From contig JAWQFJ010018352.1 of assembly GCA_034096865.1 (NCBI GenBank), positions 1 through 17,500 on the forward strand: DNA of 17,500 bases, in the 5' to 3' direction. The DNA is from Theodoxus fluviatilis (lineage: Eukaryota > Mollusca > Gastropoda > Cycloneritida > Neritidae). The position numbers and the translations under genes are program-made. This document shows, piece by piece, positions 1-9,039 of this stretch. A model generated the notes under the pieces. It had not been told where the DNA came from. It saw only the letters and a list, made by a program, of their open reading frames with translations, and did no database searches. Each line of letters starts with the position of its first letter. Position 1 is the stretch's first letter.

Positions 1-374
1 TTGCAGGAAGATGATGATGTGAGCAAACGGTGTCATTGATTGACAGAATAAGTAATCACTCTTACTGTGGTTCTGATAGGATATCCTTCTGACTTGTTTG
101 ACCTGGTGGTGCGTGCCTTTTTTTACATCGAAGTAGTATGGAGGTTGTGGAAGATATAAGGAAATGAAAGCTTTTGCATCACGTCAGCTGGTTTCACTTC
201 TCAGTGCACAAAGAGAAAAAAGGAAATATCGTGGTAGGGCAAAATGTGCTTGACACAACAACTCATGATTAGCGTCAAAAATGAAGAGACCTGGAATACA
301 AGTGGAAAGTGAGCCAAAATCTCTTCATAATGATTCCACGGACGTTCTTCCAGAAGTTCTGTTTGACTATGCAA
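1..374. other. Unassigned flank
   Basis: This is ordinary mixed-composition DNA leading into the microsatellite block. I see no open frame with biased composition, no splice pair I trust and no repeat. The window opens with a short GATGATGATGTG stretch, and a similar one lies at about 1996-2008 on the far side of the pyrimidine block. The match is short and low in complexity, so I give it no meaning. Confidence 0.5.
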
Positions 375-506
375 TCTTCTTCCTTCTTCTTCTTCTTCTT
401 CTTCTTCTTCTTCTTCTTCTTCTTCTTCTTCTTCTTCTTCTTCTTCTTCTTCTTCTTCTTCTTCTTTCTTCTTCTTCTTCTTCTTCTTCTTCTTCTTCTT
501 CTTCTT
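375..506 (+). repeat. (TTC)n microsatellite, left block
   Basis: About 130 bp of nearly pure TTC/CTT units, with single-base slips near 382 and 465. On the opposite strand it is (GAA)n, a homopurine repeat of the kind that can form intramolecular triplexes. Poly-Leu, poly-Phe, poly-Ser, poly-Glu or poly-Lys frames across it follow from the repeat and are not genes. Confidence 0.97.
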
Positions 507-514
507 GTTCTCCT

Positions 515-1700
515 CCTCCCCCTTCCCCCTTCCCCCGCGATCCCCCTCGTCGGGGGCAGAGAAGGAGAGGGGGGCGCCACCCGCCAGGACCACCCCTCCC
601 GCCCGCCCCCCCCCCCCCCCCCCCGCCTCCCCCCCCTAGGCTGCCGCCTCGGCCCGCCCCCCCCCCTTCCCCCGCCCCCTCTGCGCGGTTCCCTCCCCCC
701 CCCGCCCCCCCCCCCCCTCCCCCGTCCGTGCACCTCCGCCACCCTCTCCTCGCCCCGAGTCCCCCCTCCGCCCCCCCAGCCCCCCCTCCGCCCCCCCCCG
801 CCCCTGCTCGCCCCCCCCTCGCCCCCTGCCCCTGCCCCCCCTCCCCCCCCGCCCCCCCCCCCCCCCCAGCGCCCAGCTCCCCCCTTGCCCCGGCCCCCGC
901 TCCCGATTCCCCGGCCCGGCCCGGACCCCGCGCTGCCCCCCCCCCTTGCCCGCTCCAGCCCCCTCCTCCCTCCCTCGCCCCGCCCCCCCCAGTGGTGGCC
1001 CACCCCCCTCCCCCTTCCCCCGTCCCGGGTCCCCCGTCTGCTGTCCCCCGCTGCCCTCCCCTTCCCCCCGCCCCCCTCCCGCCGCCTGTCTCCCTCCCAC
1101 CGCACGACACTCCCCCCTCCCCCGCCCCCGCACCAGACCACCCCCGCTCCCCGCCGGCCCCCGCCCCCCCCCCCCCTCCTGCCCGCGGCCGTCCCCCCCC
1201 CGCCCCTCAGCCCTGCCCCCACCTACTGGCCGTTCACAACCCCCGCCGTGTCCGGAGCCGCCCACTTCCCGCCCGGTCTCACCCCATCCGACTTGCCTTC
1301 CCCTCTCTGCCCCCCCCTCACTCCCGCCCGCCGCGGACCTCCTCTGCCCCCCCCCTCTCCCCCCTCAGCGCCCCCAACGCCCCTACCCCCCCCAGCCGCG
1401 ACCCCACCGTCTCCCCCCCCCCCTCCCGCCGCGCCCGCTGGGGCGGGCTCCCCGTCGAAGACCGCGTGACTGAAGACGCTCGGTCTCCAACCCCCCACCC
1501 CCCCTTCCCCCGGCTCTTCCTAGTGGCCACTGCCCCCCTTAGCCGCTGGGAGACGCGCCACCCCCCTCCCCGCGCTCCGCGAACGCCCATCCTGCCCTCA
1601 ATCGTCACCCCCCCCCCCTGCCCGCCCCCCCCCCCCCTGCCGCCCCGCCCCCACCCCCGCCCTGCAGCCCGTCCCCCTCCCCCCCTCCCCCACCTCTTTC
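515..1700. repeat. C-rich low-complexity block
   Basis: About 1.2 kb dominated by runs of 4 to 15 C on the plus strand, broken by short words such as CCCTCC, GCCCGC and GCCCC. One purine-rich patch lies at about 554-580. The minus strand carries dense G runs, so G-quadruplexes there and i-motifs on the plus strand are likely. Several frames stay open for hundreds of codons because C-rich words rarely make stops. Their products are Pro/Arg/Ala or Gly/Arg filler with no domain. The abrupt change from clean TTC repeats to noisy C-rich sequence could be a real degenerate satellite or a consensus error in a hard-to-sequence region. Confidence 0.85.
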
Positions 1701-1845
1701 TTTCTCTTCCTCCTTTCTCCTTCCTCCTCTCCCTCCTCCCTCCTCCTCCCTCCTCCTCCTCCTCCTCCCTCCTCCTCCTCCTCCTCCTCCTCCTCCTTCC
1801 TCCTTCCTCCTCCTCCCTCCTCCTCCTCCTACCTCCTCCTCCTCC
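1701..1845 (+). repeat. (TCC)n-rich microsatellite
   Basis: An irregular array of TCC and CTCC units, with some TTCC, joins the C-rich block to the right-hand TTC array. It contains almost no purines on the plus strand. The gradual change C to TCC to TTC suggests one evolving polypyrimidine satellite and not three independent insertions. Confidence 0.9.
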
Positions 1846-1951
1846 TTTCTTCTTCTTCTTCTTCTTCTTCTTCTTCTTCTTCTTCTTCTTCTTCTTCTTC
1901 TTCTTCTTCTTCTTCTTCTTCTTCTTCTTCTTCTTCTTCTTCTTCTTCTTC
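1846..1951 (+). repeat. (TTC)n microsatellite, right block
   Basis: About 105 bp of perfect TTC units, cleaner than the left-hand block. It closes a pyrimidine-rich domain that begins at 375. Confidence 0.97.
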
Positions 1952-2089
1952 ATTCTCGCCCTTTTTATATTTCGTCTTCTGCTTGGATTTGATGGTGATG
2001 ATGATGTGTCCAAAGGATATGCGCAGAGTCCACCATTTGGCAGGCCACTTTTGTGTATTGAGTGGAGACGGAAACTCTCTAGGAAGCGG

Positions 2090-2134
2090 TGTCGCAACAA
2101 AATAAAAAAAACGTGTGTCTAAACATAGTGTTCG
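2090..2134 (+). repeat. Left terminal inverted repeat of the outer element
   Basis: Contains TGTCGCAA, an A-rich stretch, then CGTGTGTCTAAACATAG and TGTTCG. It matches the reverse complement of 3868-3907 apart from length differences in the A run and a 2-base insertion in the right copy. Confidence 0.75.
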
Positions 2135-2249
2135 TCAATACTTTCATTGGACGATATTGATATATCTGATGTCATTTTCGCGCCAAAAGTTTGTTGCGCC
2201 ATGCTGATTGGACAGTTGGCTCGCGCCTTTCTACAATTATATCACAGAA

Positions 2250-2400
2250 ATTTTTCAGGTCTATTCATATCGACTCGCGATTTTCCCGATATCTATTAAT
2301 GCATGGGACAATTTTTGTTACAAAAATCGTGTGTCCAAACATAGAACGGATGTTGATCTATGGACAGATCGGAAAATTCCCGGTCGATTGAAATGGCAAG
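2250..2400. repeat. Internal degenerate copies of the terminal motif
   Basis: At about 2323-2347 the terminal motif returns in the same orientation as CGTGTGTCCAAACATAG. It continues with GATCTATGG and a GATCGGAAAATTCCC-like stretch that resembles the sequence just inside the right end better than the sequence just inside the left end. The preceding 2250-2320, read on the minus strand, carries a related GATATCGGGAAAATCGCGAGTCGAT-like segment, so the two form a local inverted pair. This points to terminal or subterminal motif duplication within the outer element. Confidence 0.45.
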
Positions 2401-2783
2401 AAGCGTTCTGTTGCACTCTTCTCTGCAATATCCTGATGTACGGGGGTTCTCCTGGTTTGCGCCAGGAAGTCGAAGTGACAGATACTGGTGGTCGTTTTCC
2501 GATAAACTTTATTCATGCACTGATGAAAACACAGTGGTGAAAATCAGCCTATAGTACTCGATCGCTAGCAGCTTCACTCTGCACACAGTACAGCAGAGGC
2601 TCGCTCCGTACAGAGTGTAAAGTTCTCACCTTTAACTCTGTCGTATCTGCTGTTCTCCTCTCTGACTCGCTTTCGCTCCTTATTTACATGTACACAATTT
2701 CTAGAAACTACCAGCACGATATCGAATATACTATCACACTCCCGTACTCGACGTCACGTGACATAACAAGCCCACGAGCCTAA

Positions 2784-3706
2784 CCCTGCGTTCCGTTGCA
2801 CTCTGCTTCATCTCTGCTACGGTGTAGCAGCCTCAAGAGTTTTGATTGGTTGGTTTTATTTAATAACTTTTAAAGCACATTATCATTAAAAGTATAGGGT
2901 TTTGGGGGCCCTCTTTGAATACACGAATCCCCAATATTATTTTACACTCACATTTATCACTCTTGATCGAAGAAACGACTAAATAAAAGTATTAGGGTCG
3001 AAAATCATTCATACACAATCTTTGGTGACGTTTCAGCCAGTGGCAGAGGTCAACTTCCTGTCAAGGTCGCGCAGCAGCTCGAGCGTCTCAGAAGGAGCTC
3101 TAACTGCTTCACACTAGAGTGCGCCACCTGCTGTGCCTAGCAACAATGAAGCTACAGAACTCATAGCCGCATTTGATTGGCTCATACTAAACAGAACTAA
3201 TTGGAAGTCAATCTACGGACTTGCACGGTAAACATGCTTCAAACCATGGAGTTTACATACCATGGAAGTGGCAAACGTGCCGATTGCTGTCAAATTTCGA
3301 AGAAATAAATGTTTTCGTGCTCTCATCACCGTTGCAGAGTGGATTGTATGTCTTGGTTTGATAGTTGTAGTAAACGTCGGCATTTATACCCATGAGTGTA
3401 ACGATTTAGCAGACGACACACATGTTTGGATTCCCTTGACCTTCCTCTATGACTGGTGATGGTTACCTCCCTTTTGTTATTAATGGATTTTCGACCCTAA
3501 TGCTTTTATGAAGTTGTCTATTTGATCAAGAGGGATATAATTGAATGTGAAATCATTTTAGGGATTCATGTATCCAAAGAGGGCCTCCAAAACCCTCTAC
3601 TTTTAATGGTAACGTGCTTTTAAAGTAATTAAAGAAACCGACCAATCGAAACTCGTGACCCTGCTACACTGTAGCAGAGATGAAGCAGAGTCAACGGAAC
3701 GCAGGG
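2784..3706. mobile_element. Long-arm palindromic MITE, 923 bp, TAA duplication
   Basis: Two inverted arms of about 230 bp (2784-3013 and 3478-3706) flank a unique loop of about 465 bp. The outermost 15 bases are identical in both arms (CCCTGCGTTCCGTTG). Over their full length the arms agree at roughly four positions in five by eye, with small gaps. TAA lies immediately outside both ends (2781-2783 and 3707-3709), which fits a 3-bp TWA-type duplication as made by PIF/Harbinger transposases. The element has no transposase, so it is non-autonomous. A transcript across it could fold into a long hairpin. Its ends differ from those of the Harbinger element at 9314-10603, so that element is not its obvious parent. 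Confidence 0.78.
3262..3459 (+). CDS. Small open frame in the MITE loop, doubtful
   Basis: A 65-codon frame lies wholly in the single-copy loop between the arms of the palindromic element. Its ATG has an A at -3 and a G at +4, a favourable start context. The predicted product has a hydrophobic stretch at about residues 20-42 (including CLGLIVVVNVGIYT) that could be one membrane segment, flanked by a basic N-terminal part (RRNK) and an acidic C-terminal part. I recognise no family. A frame this short is expected by chance, and nothing shows that it is transcribed. It is listed because the loop is otherwise unexplained. Confidence 0.12.
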   Translation: MEVANVPIAVKFRRNKCFRALITVAEWIVCLGLIVVVNVGIYTHECNDLADDTHVWIPLTFLYDW

Positions 3707-3867
3707 TAAGTCAGTCGAGGTCAGGGCAGTGACCTGACTGATAAACACGCCTGCGACGCTGCGAGTAGGTTCGAGAAACTTCACAACAGTTCTATTTGTA
3801 GATCGACGAGCACACTCTGTAGGTCCAACGTCATTCGTGGGGTTTTCCTGATCTATTCATACATCGG

Positions 3868-3907
3868 CGAACACTCTATGTTTAGACACACGTTTTTTAT
3901 TGCGACA
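3868..3907 (-). repeat. Right terminal inverted repeat of the outer element
   Basis: Read on the minus strand it begins TGTCGCAA, then an A-rich run, CGTGTGTCTAAACATAG and GTGTTCG, matching 2090-2134. Confidence 0.75.
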
Positions 3908-4071
3908 AGTGGCACTAAATGAAGTCATCGTCGACTGCAGATCAATCTACATTCGTAGTCTCTCGATGCCCGAAATGTGTGCCACCGCCATCTTGAAAGT
4001 GTATATCTAACGCTCGTGCAACTGGCATTCAAAAATGCAATCGCCATCTGGTAACAGTGATGGTTTGTGAA

Positions 4072-4192
4072 CTGGGGCGCGTTCACCCCCTTTCTCCGAA
4101 AGCTTACATAGCGCAACATTTCACCTACAACGCCGTTCTGAAGTGTAGCGCGCTATGTAAACCTTCGGAGAGAGGGGTTGAACGCGCCGCTG
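4072..4192. mobile_element. Hairpin MITE, 121 bp, hAT-like
   Basis: Two inverted arms (about 4074-4121 and 4142-4190) surround a loop of about 20 bases. Each arm reads GGCGCGTTCA, then CCCC and CTCCGAA, then TTACATAGCGC, with only a few mismatches between arms. TTTGTGAA at 4064-4071 and TTTATGAA at 4193-4200 flank it as an 8-bp direct repeat with one mismatch. The ends are CTGGGGCGCG and, on the other strand, CAGCGGCGCG. An 8-bp duplication with CAG-like tips is the usual pattern for hAT elements. The superfamily is an inference, because no transposase is present and the duplication is imperfect. Confidence 0.6.
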
Positions 4193-4200
4193 TTTATGAA

Positions 4201-4415
4201 AGCTAAGTATTCTGAAAAGTTCAAGGCCATTTAACAAAGAACGCTACGACTGTGCACGTGACAACATATTAATTGTCTCAGCATGACTGTGCAGTATGTT
4301 TGTCAATGTACTCTCGCGACTGTGTGAAGTGCTGTCTCCATTTCTGTGGTGCTAACTTAATTTTATGGTACTCTTCTGCTTTGAATGCTATTTTATAATC
4401 ATCATAACTAGCAGT
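4201..4415. other. Unassigned spacer
   Basis: AT-leaning single-copy-looking DNA between the hairpin MITE and the TCA array. I see no gene or repeat in it. Confidence 0.4.
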
Positions 4416-4419
4416 CGTA

Positions 4420-4818
<399 letters not shown>

Positions 4819-5031
4819 TGCTGGAGGAAGTGATGGTGCTGGTGGCCTCACCATGTTGACATCTTCGTAAACTTATTTTCCCAGCATTCTCGAATAAGCA
4901 ACATCCATTACACCAGTTGATAACACACAGTCATGCTAGTTGAAAACGCAACAGGGCTTGGAGAGAGACAGGCAACATATCACTCGGCAAGAGTCAGTCT
5001 ACACGCCGTTAAATGCTAAAGGCGCCGAGAA

Positions 5032-5043
5032 GTCGACGTCGAC
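5032..5043. repeat. 12-bp perfect palindrome beside a G-quadruplex
   Basis: GTCGACGTCGAC is self-complementary over 12 bases and ends directly at the first G tract of the neighbouring quadruplex motif. No specific binding factor is implied. Confidence 0.7.
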
Positions 5044-5066
5044 GGGTGGGTGGGTGGGGGTGGGGG
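5044..5066 (+). other. Strong G-quadruplex motif
   Basis: Five G tracts (three of GGG, two of GGGGG) are separated by single T loops. Single-T loops with three-G tracts give the most stable class of parallel quadruplexes known in vitro. It is followed by further G-rich DNA to about 5100. Whether it matters in the cell cannot be told from sequence. Confidence 0.85.
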
Positions 5067-6187
5067 TTGTGCGGAATCGGAGGGGAGAGAGAGTCCAGGG
5101 GTCGAAGGTGACCGCGCAGTCCCACTGTTAAAGATCTTCACAGGAGGACGTGGTGAGACACGAGGTGGCGTGTGTGAGGCAGACACGTAGGGGAAACTGG
5201 CAGGATACCAATGACACGAGACAATATGGCTTGAGCAGCGAGAAAGATGGAATATAGTGCCATCAACATTATTCTGGCGCGGATCAAGTACGCGACGAGG
5301 AGCACGCATATCATTTTTAAAGGCACAGTCGGTCATTCTTACAGTTACAGATCAATCAACCAGCCAATTCCTCTTTCTGGATTTTATTCATGAAAAAAAC
5401 ACAATTACGCAAATCAGTCTATAAGATTGGGAGTGAGTGCCGAAGGTGGGGAAAGAGCAGAAGGCAAAACTTCAAGGGTGAAACAGTCTAACATGAACCC
5501 GTGAGAAGTGAGGGATATCAGGGAGGCAGTCGAACGAAAAGAAGCGAGGCACGAGCGATTCCGAGTGCGAAAAAGTTGTTAAGCTGTGATACGCCACGCC
5601 TCTTCATCCGCGCAGATGCACGTCGGTCATGGGGCGTGCGTGGCGGACGAGGGAGGTTCGACGCCGCCATGGAGAGGTAGCGTCTGGCGTTCAAACCCAT
5701 CACGCGCGGCCACGCTCTGAGGCGCGAGCAGCCTCCCGCCGGAACACCGCTCATTAAGATTATAGAAATAGATGGGGCCGTAGAGCAGTGGCGGCCGAAA
5801 GTCTGAGAAGAGGCTCCATCCAGAAGCATTCGTGCTCCAGGGGGGCGGCTCTCTGGTGCTCCACTCGCACCGACCCACTTGTCTCTGGAGTCCTCTCAGC
5901 CTAGCCCCTCCTTTCCATCCCTTGTGGTGTAGGCTTGGGTTTGACATGAATGAGTTTGCTTGGGAAGGAAGGGCTTTTACGCATTTATTTCCACTGAAAT
6001 GTGTGTCACGACTCGCCTTCTTCGTAACGTCCTGTCGACACTGGGGCTCTCCTATCTTGCGCCACGAATTCAAAGTCCAAGGAATTCGGTGGTCGTAAAA
6101 AACCCACCTCTATTCATGCAATGGTCGATACACAGTGATGCAATCAGTAATCAGCACTACCATAACTTCACTCTTGGCTCGATCCAA
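5067..6187. other. Unassigned, no supported gene
   Basis: Mixed-composition DNA with overlapping modest open frames on both strands, the largest 148 codons on the minus strand at 5627-6073. None shows a domain or motif I recognise, and frames on the two strands overlap each other, as in non-coding DNA. If the LTR-like region at about 6188-6638 is real and lies on the minus strand, this stretch would be its interior. No Gag, protease or reverse transcriptase motif is visible to support that. Confidence 0.4.
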
Positions 6188-6638
6188 TGAGGACAAAATC
6201 TCTGTTATCCGCGCTCTTACACGTGCATTCTGTCACTTTTACTTGTCTCTCGTCGCACTCACTTAGGACGCTGTATCTCACGTGTGTACTCTCTGGTGTA
6301 CACCTCACTCTGGGGCACAAAACTCCGTAGAGGACTCAATCGCTCCTTATAAAGGATAACTTTTCGCACTCACCTTTCTCCTCAGGCTCTCACCTTTCTC
6401 TATCGCGCGCTCTCATTCACACGTCCGCACTCGCGCCTTATAAACATTTTGGATGCTTTCCAGAATCATCGAGAACCGACTAGAATGCACTTCATTGTCT
6501 TGAAAGTATTACAAAAGCGACATCAATGCAATGCGCCCTGACTACGCCACATAACCAAGCAATAGACTTGTCGAGTGGGCTAGCTTATAATCTGGAAGAT
6601 ACCACAATGTTCTAGTACATTCCAGCACCCTCACAACA
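6188..6638 (-). promoter_or_regulatory. LTR-like promoter region, tentative
   Basis: Read on the minus strand, this stretch starts TGTTGTGAGG (from 6638), as LTRs start with TG. It carries two TATA-like boxes, GTTTATAAGG (about 6436-6445) and CCTTTATAAGG (6345-6355). Between them lie two copies of GAGAAAGGTGAG (about 6368-6400). It ends near TGTCCTCA at about 6188. There is no matching second LTR in the window, no clear primer-binding site and no 5-bp duplication at the two proposed ends. A host promoter or an unrelated repeat is equally possible. Confidence 0.22.
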
Positions 6639-7213
6639 TGTACTTTATATCACAATACAGGAAGGTTCTACGAAGACCTATGGCAACTGTGTCTCCATCG
6701 TGACCTATGACAACTGTGTGGCCCAGTATCAAAGATTCATCTCTCATGGCAAATACTGGAGCTAAGTATGTTAAAAATCGAAGTTGGAAAACAGGTTCCA
6801 TGTATAGGAAGCAAAGTCTTCACGTGTTCCCTTTGGTTGACTCGTATCTCTAAGCAAAATACGGAAGACTTAGCGAAAACGTATCGCAGCTGCATCCTCT
6901 TTGTAGCCTAGATGATAGCTGTGTCTTTGCATCTGACATTTTCCAAAAGGGATGAACATGCAATGCACCATTTTTGTATCGGACTATCAGTGTCATTGTG
7001 TCCAATACCCTTCTGTTGAGTGGACACTACTTCCACTCTGGCTAATGCCAGCCTGGTGCAGTTTCTGATTGATTTCTCGGAGTTCCACATAACTCCTTAA
7101 AAAGTCAAATTGCATACTGGCAAAAACCACCTGGGTGTTACTTGCTTTAGAATGCTCTCAAGTCACATCCATAGAGGCTGTTCTGTTGTTAGGGAATACT
7201 GAGGAGGAAAAAA
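6639..7213. other. Unassigned
   Basis: Mixed-composition DNA with only short open frames of about 60 codons. I see no repeat, RNA gene or splice-bounded exon. Confidence 0.4.
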
Positions 7214-7740
7214 GGTTTCCAGCGGAAGTTCTCTGAGCTTGGGCTTTCCAACAGAATTTTGCAGCCTGAAGTTGTCCTGGAAGAGAAACTTAGTATCTTT
7301 GCTTCTGAACACGCTCGCTTCTGGCTTTCCGAATGAACTTCTTGCTCTCTGGGCTGTCCAGGTGAAACCAAAGCGGTCTGAGGTTTCCAGCAGAAGACAT
7401 CTACGGTTTGTGCACCATCACTTTACAAACCCCAGGCTTCCACGCGGAAGACCCCGAGTCCAGGGTTTTCCAGTGATAGTTTGGTCTCTGATCATTACAA
7501 TAAAACGACCTTCGTTTCTGGTCTTTTCCCAAGAAAACCTTTGGTCTCTGGATTTTTCCCCTGATGATGACCTTCGCCATTGGGTTTTCCCAGGGAAGAC
7601 TCTCGTCTCTGGGTTTATCAGTAGAGGATGCTGGTCAATTAGATTTCCATTGGAAGACAACCGCCTCTGGACTTTCCCTCCAAGGTTTTTTTGTCTGTAT
7701 TTGTGAAGTTTTTTAAGTCTGGGTTTTTCATCTGGATACA
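7214..7740. repeat. Degenerate 30-bp minisatellite, about 17 units
   Basis: Each unit reads roughly GGTTTTCCAGTGGAAGAC followed by a CTTNGTCTCTG tail. Starts at 7463, 7491, 7521, 7551, 7581, 7611, 7641 and about 7669 give a nearly exact 30-base period. Older, more diverged units precede them (about 7214, 7242, 7323, 7351, 7381, 7434), with some irregular spacing. Because 30 is a multiple of three, frames stay open: plus 7239-7706 (155 codons, recurring F every 10 residues) and minus 7418-7741 (107 codons). Both being open fits a repeat effect. No homology to a known repeat protein is recognised. Confidence 0.85.
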
Positions 7741-7937
7741 TGAATCAACGTTTTTCCGCCAAAGATGTTGGTATCAAGACTGTCTTGCAATGGAGTCCCG
7801 AGGTTCAGCCAGCAGAGATGTTTAAAAAAATCCAGCAGTCACTATACAGACAGATTATCGGAGGTTGACATATTCCTTCATGTGATGTATAATGTTATAG
7901 ACGTACGAGTCAGGTCAAACATAGATGTGAAGTAGAG

Positions 7938-7943
7938 TGGTGT

Positions 7944-7985
<42 letters not shown>

Positions 7986-8080
7986 TGTGTGTGTGTGTCT
8001 GTGTGTGTGACTGTGCGCGCGCGTGTGTCTTTATGTGTGCAAGTGTATGTGGTTACGTGTGTGTATGTGTGTGTATGCGT
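7938..8080 (+). repeat. (GT)n microsatellite
   Basis: A perfect GT core of about 45 bases (about 7940-7983) decays rightward into interrupted GT units, with GCGCGCGCGTGTG at about 8016-8028. Alternating purine-pyrimidine sequence of this kind can adopt Z-DNA. Confidence 0.95.
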
Positions 8081-8896
8081 AAATGTTTTAGCTGAGGCAA
8101 AAGTAGGGTATTTATAGAGTGAAGAAAAACGTGTTATGTAACATCTATAATGCTGCTGCTAAAGTTTTCTACCGAGCACAAGTTCAGCCAAGTAATCTGG
8201 AGCCAGGAATGAAGCCCTGGTAAAATGGTCTCCGGCATCTAATGATATATTTGTATATTACTTTTATTCTGAACGCGTATTGCGAGGGATAGTATTGATA
8301 TACCTAGTACCTAACTATAACTCCTACGCTCCACTTCCGTGACCAAATGCGCAACCTCAAAATGATCAGTGCACTTGGATTCGTTATTCTGCTGTACATT
8401 CTTGCACTCCCCTCGCAGGTCTTCTGTCCGCCAGATAAGCAAATTTGGTATTTTTCAGTGAACATCATAACGCAACGGTCAACTGTTTGCTGCTGACATT
8501 AGTCTCGTGGTCAAAGCGCATTCACGTTGTTTACGAAAGAATGCAGAGTGTCCTGGTTATTTAGGTGGGATTCTCAGTGCACCACTACCTCGTGCGAAAC
8601 TGAATAAAATTGGTCGGGCTGAGACTTCACGTGACAGAATGTCCACTGTCTATAAATTTTCTCACTTTTCATCTCTGAAACGTTTTTCCCTTGAAAGTGT
8701 TCCCTCTTTCTCTTGTTCCTCTGGCTGCCTTCGTGAGCAGGACCGGATCCTGACCTTCATCTTCTCGCACGACTTCTGCCTACAGAGCTAGAGTCGCACT
8801 GCCGGTGTCTTCCGCAGGCTGCGGGGTGGTGTGGGGTGTGGGCCCCTATCGCGTGACGACTTGGCGAGCGGCGAGCTGCCTTCTCAACCCACGACG
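8081..8896. other. Unassigned
   Basis: Mixed-composition DNA that becomes GC-richer after about 8750. The longest frame (8507-8791, plus, 94 codons) has no recognisable domain. Confidence 0.4.
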
Positions 8897-9033
8897 ATGC
8901 CGCGAACACGCGGCGCTACAAAGGCGTCGTTACATGCTAGTGGGCAAAGCGGCAATATATCTGTCGCCGAGGCGATAAAAGGCGTGTTCACACCGACGCC
9001 CGCGCGCCCCCGACGTCAGTCAAGGCGGGAAAG
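8897..9033 (+). other. Possible first coding exon, speculative
   Basis: An ATG at 8897 opens a frame in GC-rich DNA that runs to a consensus-like donor, AAAG|GTGAGA, with the exon ending at 9033. The predicted 45-residue peptide is basic and Arg/Pro-rich toward its end and matches nothing I know. The local rise in GC and CpG could suit a promoter-proximal exon. There is no partner acceptor or second exon I can identify, and a Harbinger insertion begins 280 bases downstream. It could easily be chance. Confidence 0.12.
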
Positions 9034-9039
9034 GTGAGA

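Larger units (their letters stand above)
2090..3907. mobile_element. Candidate outer element bounded by inverted repeats
   Basis: The two ends are inverted copies of one motif. Left, 2090-2134, starts TGTCGCAA and runs through an A-rich stretch to CGTGTGTCTAAACATAG and GTTCG. The right end, 3868-3907, read on the minus strand, gives the same words in the same order with small gaps in the A run. The left half is longer than the right, because the left side holds about 690 bp before the inner element and the right side about 200 bp. I could not find a convincing target duplication outside 2090 and 3907. This may therefore be a decayed DNA transposon or simply an inverted pair of one interspersed repeat. 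No transposase frame is visible. Confidence 0.45.

Noticed and set aside
201..2122. Very long open frames (up to 613 codons) over the pyrimidine block
   Set aside because: All are translations of TTC, TCC and C-rich DNA, open on both strands and in several frames at once, with no domain.
5655..5665. GGTTCGACGCC, a perfect match to a tRNA B-box pattern
   Set aside because: No A-box at suitable spacing and no cloverleaf can be folded around it, so neither a tRNA nor a tRNA-derived SINE is supported.
5627..6073. 148-codon minus-strand frame
   Set aside because: It has no recognisable motif and overlaps comparable frames on the plus strand, so there is no sign of coding constraint.
6460..6625. 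Heat-shock-element-like words (TTCCAGAA, GAACC, TTCTAG)
   Set aside because: The GAA/TTC blocks are not in the regular 5-base alternation that a heat shock element needs.
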